The position numbers and the translations under genes were made by a program. Of a stretch of 5,052 nucleotides of DNA, positions 1-5,052 are shown in pieces. Numbering within the stretch: position 1 is the first letter of the stretch; each line of letters begins with the position of its first letter. The notes under the pieces were generated by a model that searched no databases, was not told where the DNA came from, and saw only the letters and a program-made list of their open reading frames with translations. The stretch spans positions 1-5,052 of the forward strand of contig JAJZZQ010000028.1 of assembly GCA_021797525.1 (NCBI GenBank), read 5' to 3'. The DNA is from Thermoplasmata archaeon. GTDB lineage: Archaea > Thermoplasmatota > Thermoplasmata > Thermoplasmatales > Thermoplasmataceae.

Positions 1-792
1 ATGGAGATAGTCCCTGTTGAAGACCCTGATGAAATTGGAGAAATTGTACCTGTTATCAGATCTGCCTGGGGAATGACCGAAATGGCTCAGATCGTTAAAG
101 ATACTGTTGCAGCAATGAGATTTCATGGAGGCCTTGTTCTCCTGGCAAAGGATAACGGACAAGCAATTGGAATGTCGTTCAGTTTTCCGGCAAGGTTCGG
201 TAACCAAAGTTATCTTTACTCCCATATGACTGGTGTTATACAGGACAGGAAATACTCTGGCATAGGCCAGCAGCTGAAACTGAGGCAGAAGGAGTGGGCC
301 ATAAAACAGGGATATGACCTAATATGCTGGACATTCGACCCCCTGATGGCACTGAACGCTAACCTGAACATTGGGAAACTTGGAGGTATCGCCCGCTCAT
401 ACATTCCCAATTTCTATGGTAACATGGATGACAGCCTGAACAGGGGCAACCCCACAGACAGGGTTGTGTGTGAGTGGTGGATAAAGGCGAAACCTTTACC
501 GGGAACTGTTCCGGAGGATATCATTGTACCTGAGGACGAGAGCAGGATGAACACGCTGATTGCTTCAAAAACTTCGTTTCTCCTTAGAATCCCAGATGAT
601 TTTATAAAAATAAAGAGGGAAACTCCTGAAAAAGCCATTGATGTGCGAATAAATTATAGAGAATCTTTCAGAAAAATTTTCAGGTCAGGATATGTTCTTT
701 CAGGTTTCAACAGGCAGAATTGTGCGTACATTGCAATACACAGCTCTGAGATAAGGCCCCCACTTCACGAAGGCATATTCCCTGTCAGATGA
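1..792 (+). CDS. GNAT-superfamily acetyltransferase, COG3375-like
   Basis: Predicted cytoplasmic acetyl-CoA-dependent N-acyltransferase of 263 residues; the acceptor substrate is unknown. The N-terminal half looks like a GNAT fold. A strand pair around residues 44-62 is followed by a beta strand at about 72-80 and then an acetyl-CoA pyrophosphate-binding loop of the Q/R-x-x-G-x-G/A type, seen as KYSGIG at residues 84-89, leading into a helix. Next comes the stretch WTFDPL (110-115) with NANLNIGKLG (119-128), then NFYG (137-140) and PTDR (151-154) before EWW (158-160). From memory this run is characteristic of the COG3375 group of predicted acetyltransferases. Residues beyond about 165 form a C-terminal region I cannot assign. 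The ATG is the first base of the window, so its ribosome-binding site and promoter are not visible. The N-terminus looks natural for the family, but a start further upstream cannot be excluded. Family assignment is firm; function is open. Confidence 0.85.
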   Translation: MEIVPVEDPDEIGEIVPVIRSAWGMTEMAQIVKDTVAAMRFHGGLVLLAKDNGQAIGMSFSFPARFGNQSYLYSHMTGVIQDRKYSGIGQQLKLRQKEWAIKQGYDLICWTFDPLMALNANLNIGKLGGIARSYIPNFYGNMDDSLNRGNPTDRVVCEWWIKAKPLPGTVPEDIIVPEDESRMNTLIASKTSFLLRIPDDFIKIKRETPEKAIDVRINYRESFRKIFRSGYVLSGFNRQNCAYIAIHSSEIRPPLHEGIFPVR

Positions 793-1597
793 TCTTGTAC
801 CTCTTTAACGATACTTCAAATATCTCCCCATCTGAACCCAGCGTGTTCAGAAGCTCATCAAGATCCCCCTGCTGAAGCCCTATGTTCGATGCTGCTGCAA
901 CAAGATCATCATATCTGCACCCCATACCGTCTGTGTCGTTATTGCGAATATAGTCCAGAACAAAATTCCTGTTTCCGTTATCTTTGCCCCCTGCTTCAGG
1001 TATATTATCCGCTGAGTTGGCTTCCTGAAGCTGTGACAGATCAAAATCTGGATAGTGCTGGACAGACCTCAATGCCGATTCAGCCTCCTCCCTTGTATAG
1101 CCTTTGCTAATCAGGTCTTCCGCCGAAGGGTTCTTTCTGGCCTGTATCACGGCCAGCATCTTCCTTCTGGCCAGATAACGAACTCTTGCAAGCCAGAATT
1201 TCCTTGTCTCTGAATCTGTGAGGCTCACTGTTTCCGGATTAACATTTACATAGAGGCGATCATTATTTGAATATGTGTTGACCCGCCCCATAACAAAAAC
1301 CTCTGAGCCTGGCTCTATTGAATCAAGTGAATTCTTGACGTCCATTCCGTATTCATTCGCAAATGCTGATACATAAAAATTGGAGAAACCGTCGTTTATT
1401 GTTGCCCTTGTCATGTTTTCCTCCTGGTTCTTCTGGGACATCACACCACAGAAAACTATCCGCCTTGCCCTGGTTCCAAGCGGAGTTATGATATATGACC
1501 TCTTCTTTCCATTTTCTTCAGTATCATCCTGTATTTTTGTCTCTCTAAGTTCACGAGCGCTGAGCCAGTAGCTGAATTCCCTTTTCCTTGCCATCAC
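785..1597 (-). CDS. RPA-associated OB-fold protein (COG3390-like)
   Basis: Predicted partner of archaeal replication protein A, acting on single-stranded DNA in replication, repair and recombination. Of its 270 residues, about 44-127 resemble an OB fold: a strand from RRIVFCGVMS, a hydrophobic strand around NFYVSAFA, then EPGSEVFVMGRV (95-106), the usual OB strand with a turn before it, and RLYVNV. A basic, helix-rich stretch follows (131-155). A short segment at about 158-180 (LISKGYTREEAESAL) resembles a UBA-type helical motif. After a polar linker (about 190-210), the C-terminus (211-270) looks like a winged helix, as in the RPA32 C-terminal domain. Position directly downstream of the RPA gene is the family's typical arrangement. 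The coordinates use GTG at 1597-1595; ATG immediately after it (1594-1592) is equally plausible. The stop overlaps the convergent acetyltransferase gene by 8 bp. The COG3390 assignment rests on fold pattern plus context. Confidence 0.8.
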   Translation of the reverse strand: MMARKREFSYWLSARELRETKIQDDTEENGKKRSYIITPLGTRARRIVFCGVMSQKNQEENMTRATINDGFSNFYVSAFANEYGMDVKNSLDSIEPGSEVFVMGRVNTYSNNDRLYVNVNPETVSLTDSETRKFWLARVRYLARRKMLAVIQARKNPSAEDLISKGYTREEAESALRSVQHYPDFDLSQLQEANSADNIPEAGGKDNGNRNFVLDYIRNNDTDGMGCRYDDLVAAASNIGLQQGDLDELLNTLGSDGEIFEVSLKRYKII

Positions 1598-2694
1598 TGG
1601 AAATCAGCCTCCTGTTCCAGAGTCATGGCGGCAATATCCTGTTCTGAAATCTGAGAAATGCTGAATCCTCTAAGGGATAATCCAACGTTCTGTTCCCTTA
1701 TATCTCCTGAAATTTTGAATGCATGCCCCAGCATTTTCTCGTGTATGCGCTCCCTGATCATGTTTTTGTTGATCGTCCTGTTCTGTGGAGTGAATTCCTC
1801 CTCCTTTATGCCCAGTATCTCAAGCATCGCCCTGGAACCTGCACTTGCCTGAATTGTGCCAGTTCCATCGTCCATTGTGAAATAGGCGAAAATATCGTAT
1901 TTAATTGGGGAATCAGGGTGATCGTTGCACCTTATCTCGTCAACCTTTTTGTTGCATTCTGCGCATCTGTAAATAAGGCCACTTTTTTCTCCCATTGAAA
2001 TACACACAGCTCTGATGCTGATACCCCCAACAGGAGACGAGATAGTTCCGATGTCATGAAACCTTTCCCCTATTTTAATCCCAAGTTTTACCTTTGATAG
2101 CTGAGAATTCTCATTCACGGATATTCTCAATGACCCATTGTATTCCGATACCCGTGCTCCCTGTATCTCGATTTCAGATCCTTCCTCGAGCGGCCTGCCA
2201 AATGAGGATAGCCTTATTCTTCCAGTCTCATCCTCTATGCTTGTGGAATATATGGTGGTTTTTTTTCCATCCCTCTCGAATTCCCTTTCATAGACCTTCC
2301 CGACTTTCCCTCTTAATGAAACATAGGGAGTGCTCCTTGATATCTGCCCTATCTTAAGCGAGGCGGAACTCCTATGAACTTCCATGTCTTCCCCCGGAAG
2401 GAGCTTTACAGCAGAAGAAGAATCAAGATACAACCGGATTGTACCTTTGAAGTCTCTGGTTGAACAGTTTCTTATGGCAACTACATCCCCAGGCTTCAGG
2501 GAAGAGGAGAGGCTCCATGCGGTAAAAGGTATTGTGCCTGTGCTGTCCCCTATTATCCCGTAATGGTAAACTGATTCTCCTCTTTCGTTGGAAACTTTTC
2601 GCAGGTTTATATTTACTATTTTCCCCTTTATGTTTATGTTCTGCATCGGTTCTTTCAGATCTCCAATCTCGTATGTCTTCTCGCTTCCCATCAT
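1594..2694 (-). CDS. rpa: Replication protein A large subunit, zinc-finger OB-fold ssDNA-binding protein
   Basis: Single-stranded DNA-binding protein of the euryarchaeal RPA type (366 residues), coating ssDNA at forks and repair sites. Three OB-fold-like segments are visible. OB1 (about 19-98) contains NIKGKIVNI, an HYGIIGD strand, TGTIPFTAW and LKPGDVVAI. OB2 (about 122-196) contains VSLRGKVGKVYERE, DETGRIRLSSFG, EEGSEIEIQGA and GSLRISV. OB3 (about 220-348) is interrupted by a zinc motif C244-x2-C247-x8-C256-x2-H259 and followed by FAYFTMDDGTGTIQAS. CX2CX8CX2H within the last OB fold is, to my knowledge, the hallmark of euryarchaeal RPA large subunits. Start at ATG 2694-2692: this codon overlaps the upstream stop (ATGA), indicating translational coupling, and a GGGGGG run lies 8 nt upstream. 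A second ATG follows directly. The gene is intact although it carries an A8 run on the coding strand (2259-2266). Confidence 0.93.
   Translation of the reverse strand: MMGSEKTYEIGDLKEPMQNINIKGKIVNINLRKVSNERGESVYHYGIIGDSTGTIPFTAWSLSSSLKPGDVVAIRNCSTRDFKGTIRLYLDSSSAVKLLPGEDMEVHRSSASLKIGQISRSTPYVSLRGKVGKVYEREFERDGKKTTIYSTSIEDETGRIRLSSFGRPLEEGSEIEIQGARVSEYNGSLRISVNENSQLSKVKLGIKIGERFHDIGTISSPVGGISIRAVCISMGEKSGLIYRCAECNKKVDEIRCNDHPDSPIKYDIFAYFTMDDGTGTIQASAGSRAMLEILGIKEEEFTPQNRTINKNMIRERIHEKMLGHAFKISGDIREQNVGLSLRGFSISQISEQDIAAMTLEQEADFQ
1608..1613 (-). promoter_or_regulatory. Shine-Dalgarno site for the RPA-associated gene
   Basis: On the minus strand this reads AGGAGG, inside the 3' end of rpa. It lies 10 nt before the GTG at 1597 and 13 nt before the ATG at 1594. 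The shorter spacing favours GTG, while codon preference favours ATG, so the start is left ambiguous between adjacent codons. Its presence supports re-initiation or coupled translation after rpa. Confidence 0.6.
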
Positions 2695-3302
2695 CCGTAT
2701 AACCCCCCAGTTCTTGAGTCCTCAGCAGTACCTATCATTTCCTTGAGGACCTGCTCAGCCTGGTCCTTAGGGAGCCCTATCCTGTCGGTTAGAAATGCAA
2801 GTATATCTTCTCTTGTCTTCCCCTGCCTTATCATGTCCTGCACCATCATTATCATCCGCTGAGTTATGCCTTCGCGGAACTGGTCTTCCATTTTCAGGGC
2901 CCTTACCATTAGATATATAGATGAAAGAAGTGTATTCATTCCATCATTGAATTCCTCCTTGCTAATGGTCACCAGTTCCAGGTCTACTCTGGCCACTACC
3001 TCCTCATTCATCCCTTCCAGCATGAATTTTACAAGATCCAGCTGCCTGTTAAGCAGAAGAAGTGTTCTGTAAATGGAGAGCCTTGGCTGATTCTCGAGGA
3101 CTGCTGTTTCGATGCCACTCCGCAGATGCATTCGCATTATTGTATCTCCAAATGTGAGAAAGATTGAGAAAGGAACCTGATCATTCTGCAATATCACAAC
3201 ATTATCTGTTTCAGTGATCTTCCATGGGAGATCCACGAGGTTGCTGGCATTTTCGTTGCCCTTAGCAACCCAGCTGAGTATCTCTTTTCTGCTGGCTACC
3301 AT
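2691..3302 (-). CDS. Uncharacterised first gene of RPA operon, YbjN/secretion-chaperone-like fold suspected
   Basis: No named function recognised. The 203-residue soluble protein has no signal peptide or membrane segment. Its order of elements resembles YbjN / type III secretion chaperone-like domains. There is an N-terminal helix (4-14), then PWKITETDN followed by alternating strands (VVILQN 35-40, PFSIFLTFGD 44-53, IMRMHLRSG 55-63). A helix with LLLLNRQL (81-88) follows, then KFMLEG and VVARVDLEL strands (92-110), and a long helix after ISKEEF (113-118). The C-terminal region (about 140-192) is all helical, with GKTREDILAFLTDRIGL and AEQVLKEMIG, and could be a small UBA-like bundle. As the first gene of the operon, overlapping rpa by 4 bp, it may be a chaperone, assembly factor or regulator of RPA; that is inference. 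ATG at 3302-3300 has no Shine-Dalgarno site but sits about 25 bp from a TATA-like box, fitting leaderless initiation. The gene is certain; the fold is moderately likely. Confidence 0.85.
   Translation of the reverse strand: MVASRKEILSWVAKGNENASNLVDLPWKITETDNVVILQNDQVPFSIFLTFGDTIMRMHLRSGIETAVLENQPRLSIYRTLLLLNRQLDLVKFMLEGMNEEVVARVDLELVTISKEEFNDGMNTLLSSIYLMVRALKMEDQFREGITQRMIMMVQDMIRQGKTREDILAFLTDRIGLPKDQAEQVLKEMIGTAEDSRTGGLYG
2703..2708 (-). promoter_or_regulatory. G-rich ribosome-binding site for rpa
   Basis: On the minus strand a run of six G lies 8 nt before the ATG at 2694-2692. It can pair partly with the CCUCC of the 16S rRNA 3' end, and the spacing favours the first of the two tandem ATG codons. 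The run also encodes Gly-Gly near the end of the upstream protein, so it may be partly constrained by coding. Confidence 0.4.
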
Positions 3303-3303
3303 T

Positions 3304-3331
3304 ATTAATTATGTTTAGAAACATAATAAAT
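3304..3331. promoter_or_regulatory. AT-rich inverted repeat, possible operator over RPA operon promoter
   Basis: The two 13-base arms, 3304-3316 and 3319-3331, pair at 12 of 13 positions around a 2-bp centre (AG). The inner nine bases, ATTATGTTT and AAACATAAT, pair perfectly. The element covers the suspected TATA box and reaches to 2 bp from the ATG of the first operon gene, so a dimeric regulator bound here would block transcription initiation. The symmetry is directly visible; the operator role is inferred. AT-rich symmetry arises by chance more easily than GC-containing symmetry, but the inner ATGTTT/AAACAT core includes G and C positions. Confidence 0.5.
3323..3330 (-). promoter_or_regulatory. 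TATA-like box of the RPA operon
   Basis: On the minus strand this reads TTTATTAT, preceded by purine-rich CAAAGAA, which would suit a BRE element. Its centre is about 25 bp from the ATG at 3302. In archaea, TATA boxes are centred about 26-27 bp before transcription start, so the transcript would begin at or next to the ATG. That fits the absence of a Shine-Dalgarno site. Inferred from position and composition only. Confidence 0.6.
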
Positions 3332-3358
3332 TCTTTGCAGCTGTAAATTGTCACCTGC

Positions 3359-3374
3359 ACACATGATCATGTGT
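3359..3374. promoter_or_regulatory. Perfect 16-bp palindrome, possible operator of the transporter gene
   Basis: ACACATGATCATGTGT is identical to its reverse complement over all 16 bases with no central spacer. It lies immediately upstream of, and touches, the TATA-like box of the transporter gene, replacing the BRE position. It is about 45 bp from the RPA-operon side, so a factor here could act on either promoter. A half-site copy, CACATG, recurs at 3393-3398 near the transporter start. A dimeric helix-turn-helix regulator is the natural candidate; no regulator gene is visible in this window. Confidence 0.5.
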
Positions 3375-3381
3375 TAAATAT
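3374..3381 (+). promoter_or_regulatory. TATA-like box of the MFS transporter gene
   Basis: TTAAATAT is centred about 25 bp upstream of the ATG at 3403, the spacing expected for a leaderless archaeal transcript, and no Shine-Dalgarno site precedes that ATG. The position where a BRE would lie is occupied by the end of a perfect palindrome (3359-3374), so a protein bound there could interfere with, or recruit, TFB/TBP. Inferred from position and composition. Confidence 0.6.
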
Positions 3382-3402
3382 TGTCTGTAATTCACATGGG
3401 AA

Positions 3403-4557
3403 ATGAAGAAAGATAACCTGGAGGTCAGTTCGATCCTTGTTTCCAGGCTATTTTATTCTGTTATGTGGTTCAATATTTCGCCTGCGCTAATCGCAATCTC
3501 GAAGACATTTGATGTGAATTTCTCGCTGATGGGGATAGCTCTGGCCCTTTTCCTGGTTGGAGCTGGAATCTTTCAGATTCCTGCTGGTATCATATCGGCC
3601 AGGATAGGGGCAAGGAACACAGCATTAATCGGCCTTTATGTAATGGTAGGAGGGTCATTTCTTTCATGGGTTTCTCCTGATTTTGCCGTATTTCTTGCCT
3701 CCAGATTTATGACCGGAATTGGTGCGGCATTCTTCTTCAGCACTGCCATTGCAATCCTTGGAGGAATATCACCTGGAAAGACAGCTTCTCTAATAGGATA
3801 CTATAATGCTTCCTACAATCTTGGCGCTACCGCTGGAATAATTGCCTTTTCTCCTGTTGTATTATACATTGGATGGAGAGATGATTTCCTGATTTCTGCA
3901 CTGCTGCTTCTGGGGACAACACTATTCATGCAGTATGAAGTCAAGCCGAGGGGAATAAAATTCCATATGGACGGAACAGCAATAAGGAAAAGGCTGCTTT
4001 CCCCATACATATGGATAATAGGGATAGGCTTCCTTGGACTCTGGGCAATGAATTACAGTGTTCCCGAATATTTCAAAAGCTTTGCCGAAACAGTGGGGAT
4101 AGGAACAGGGACTGCATCAGTACTTGGCGGCATCATACCCCTTTCAGGAATTGCAGGAGGATTACTTGTGCCATTCTTCAGGAGAGGTAGGGTTATAATA
4201 AAGGCAGGAATATTCTCTGCAATTGCTGGGCTTGTAATAATAGTGCTTCCATTTTCCCCTCACCTGTCCTACTGGTTTATACTTATATTTGTCGGGTTAG
4301 CCGCCACTCTTGTAATATCACTTGAATATGCTGTAGTTGCAAGCTTTGAAAAGGAAAAGGAATATCTTGCGCTATCAGTGGGAGTGATAAATTCAATACA
4401 GATTGGATTGGGGTCTCTGGTAGCTGCAATAGCAGGCCTTCTGGATGGGTTCGCCTTCATGTGGACATGGATATTCCTTGGAATATTTGCCATAGCTACA
4501 ATCCCGGTTCTCACAGCGAAAGGGATTGCACACACCAGGCAGGCGTCTTCAGGGTAA
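3403..4557 (+). CDS. Major facilitator superfamily transporter, 12 membrane helices
   Basis: Secondary transporter in the cytoplasmic membrane; substrate unknown. Its 384 residues carry about 12 hydrophobic segments, near 10-30, 41-62, 72-90, 94-118, 129-153, 158-177, 201-222, 235-257, 264-284, 289-311, 322-346 and 351-373, with a charged central loop (179-199) separating two six-helix halves. The loop between helices 2 and 3 holds GIISARIGARN (62-72). This matches the MFS motif A pattern G-x-x-x-D-R-x-G-R-x, but alanine replaces the usual aspartate and the final basic residue is kept. RFMTGIGAAF (101-110) resembles the conserved helix-4 segment (motif B-like). Length is normal for the family. 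ATG at 3403 lacks a Shine-Dalgarno site but lies about 25 bp from a TATA-like box, so leaderless translation is likely. The gene is divergent from the RPA operon and convergent with the reductase gene, so it is probably monocistronic. Substrate cannot be inferred from context. Confidence 0.9.
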   Translation: MKKDNLEVSSILVSRLFYSVMWFNISPALIAISKTFDVNFSLMGIALALFLVGAGIFQIPAGIISARIGARNTALIGLYVMVGGSFLSWVSPDFAVFLASRFMTGIGAAFFFSTAIAILGGISPGKTASLIGYYNASYNLGATAGIIAFSPVVLYIGWRDDFLISALLLLGTTLFMQYEVKPRGIKFHMDGTAIRKRLLSPYIWIIGIGFLGLWAMNYSVPEYFKSFAETVGIGTGTASVLGGIIPLSGIAGGLLVPFFRRGRVIIKAGIFSAIAGLVIIVLPFSPHLSYWFILIFVGLAATLVISLEYAVVASFEKEKEYLALSVGVINSIQIGLGSLVAAIAGLLDGFAFMWTWIFLGIFAIATIPVLTAKGIAHTRQASSG

Positions 4558-4561
4558 GGCT

Positions 4562-5052
4562 TTATAGCCCGCCGAATATTTTCTTCTGCATGGATTTTGG
4601 CATAATCTTTGCCAGGCTTATGTAACGGGCAACTGACCTGGATCCTTTACTGTGGATTTTTCTGTGAAGATTGTGATGCCTCAGAAGCCATGGCCTGATT
4701 TCTGAATCCCAAATTTTCTGGTAATGAGATGGATCATCAGCTACAACCGCCTCACCTGCTGATTTTCCAGACCAGAATGCACCCTGAAGGCCTCCTGCTG
4801 TTGTATTAAGCACTGCATTTACCATATCTCCAGTGTACATGATATTTCCATCAGTTACCTTCTCAGAAGGGCTGGCAAGCGGTATCTGGTGGGCCATTGT
4901 ATGGGCCACATCCCCGGCCAGTTCAGGAAATTTTTCAGTGAACTTCTTTAGAACCTCTCTGGGTGCTTCCCCGGTTACTGGATAATAACATACGCCTATC
5001 TTTCTCGTCGCTTCTGTGTCAGCAAAATCCCAGAAATAACCTCCAGGAGCCA
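4562..5052 (-). CDS. Geranylgeranyl-reductase-family flavoprotein, C-terminal part (cut by window edge)
   Basis: C-terminal 162 complete codons of an FAD-dependent oxidoreductase; the frame stays open to base 5052, so the N-terminal FAD-binding Rossmann region lies outside. Related archaeal enzymes saturate geranylgeranyl chains of membrane lipids. The fragment begins APGGYFWDF (5050-5024). This fits the family's substrate-pocket motif Y-x-W-x-F-P-x(7-8)-G-x-G, except that A replaces P and the end reads GVC (4996-4988) instead of GxG. Further on, YTGDMVNAVLNTTAGGLQGA (about 4837-4778) corresponds to the FAD-contacting GD...P.TGGG segment. GD is kept, but N replaces P and AGG replaces GGG. The C-terminus is helical and basic, ending KKIFGGL. 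A GTG at 4909 is internal and not the start. These changes suggest a divergent paralog rather than the main lipid reductase, so the substrate is uncertain. The stop lies 4 bp from the convergent transporter stop. Confidence 0.85.
   Translation of the reverse strand, partial: APGGYFWDFADTEATRKIGVCYYPVTGEAPREVLKKFTEKFPELAGDVAHTMAHQIPLASPSEKVTDGNIMYTGDMVNAVLNTTAGGLQGAFWSGKSAGEAVVADDPSHYQKIWDSEIRPWLLRHHNLHRKIHSKGSRSVARYISLAKIMPKSMQKKIFGGL
4579..4585 (+). terminator. Weak T-rich stretch, possible transporter transcript terminator
   Basis: TTTTCTT lies about 20 bp after the transporter stop, inside the 3' end of the convergent reductase gene. Archaeal RNA polymerase can terminate at T-rich tracts without a hairpin, but this one is short and interrupted. 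No better terminator is visible for any gene here. Confidence 0.2.

Noticed and set aside
889..1110. Plus-strand open frame opposite the RPA-associated gene
   Set aside because: Its predicted product is Cys/Pro/Leu-rich with no domain pattern, and it lies wholly antisense to a well-supported gene.
1723..1998. Plus-strand open frame opposite rpa with several cysteines
   Set aside because: The cysteines do not form a recognisable motif, and the frame mirrors the coding constraints of the zinc-finger OB region on the other strand.
2094..2357. Plus-strand open frame opposite the middle of rpa
   Set aside because: It has low-complexity, Pro/Ser/Phe-rich composition typical of antisense reading of a Glu/Arg-rich gene, and no start signal.
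3396..3416. Possible 6-codon upstream ORF (ATG at 3396) overlapping the transporter start in another frame
   Set aside because: A leaderless transcript starting near 3400-3403 would not include this ATG, it has no Shine-Dalgarno site, and such short ORFs are common by chance.
4269..4535. Minus-strand open frame opposite the transporter
   Set aside because: It is antisense to clear membrane-helix coding sequence, with no promoter, ribosome-binding site or recognisable domain.
4562..4909. A separate 115-residue protein starting at 4909
   Set aside because: That start is an internal GTG. The same frame stays open to the window edge and carries family motifs upstream (YFWDF), so this is the tail of a larger gene.
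1..5052. Defence system, mobile element, CRISPR array or structural RNA gene
   Set aside because: No spaced direct repeats, transposase or integrase motifs, nuclease motifs or tRNA/rRNA signatures were seen; the coding content is housekeeping-like and densely packed.

Overview
The window reads as chromosomal DNA from a euryarchaeon, most likely of the Thermoplasmata (Thermoplasma/Ferroplasma-like). Four things point there: a single-strand DNA-binding RPA protein with a CX2CX8CX2H zinc motif followed by an RPA-associated (COG3390-type) protein; a geranylgeranyl-reductase-family flavoprotein of the kind used for archaeal isoprenoid lipids; TATA boxes about 25 bp upstream of start codons that lack Shine-Dalgarno sites (leaderless promoters); and frequent AGG/AGA and ATA codons. 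The genus is an inference. No rRNA, tRNA, CRISPR array, transposase or phage gene is visible.

Layout. 1-792 (+) encodes a COG3375-like GNAT acetyltransferase that meets the next gene tail to tail with an 8-bp overlap. 785-3302 (-) is a three-gene operon with translationally coupled junctions. In transcription order it holds a small protein with a YbjN / type III secretion chaperone-like layout (2691-3302), a three-OB-fold zinc-finger RPA large subunit (1594-2694) and an RPA-associated OB-fold protein with a C-terminal winged-helix-like region (785-1597). 3303-3402 is a 100-bp divergent control region. 3403-4557 (+) encodes a 12-helix major facilitator transporter. It ends 4 bp from the stop of a convergent gene (4562-5052, -), the C-terminal part of a divergent geranylgeranyl-reductase-like flavoprotein that runs off the right edge.

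How it works together. The RPA operon is a replication/repair unit: RPA coats single-stranded DNA and the COG3390-type protein is its expected partner. The uncharacterised first gene is a good candidate for an RPA assembly or interaction factor. The most unusual non-coding content is in the 100-bp divergent region, where each promoter has its own palindrome: an AT-rich, 12-of-13-paired inverted repeat over the RPA operon core promoter, and a perfect 16-bp palindrome just upstream of the transporter TATA box. The transporter, acetyltransferase and reductase have no evident functional link to the RPA genes. Nothing in the window clearly amounts to a new defence or mobile system; the RPA-linked chaperone-like gene and the two operator-like palindromes are the best leads.
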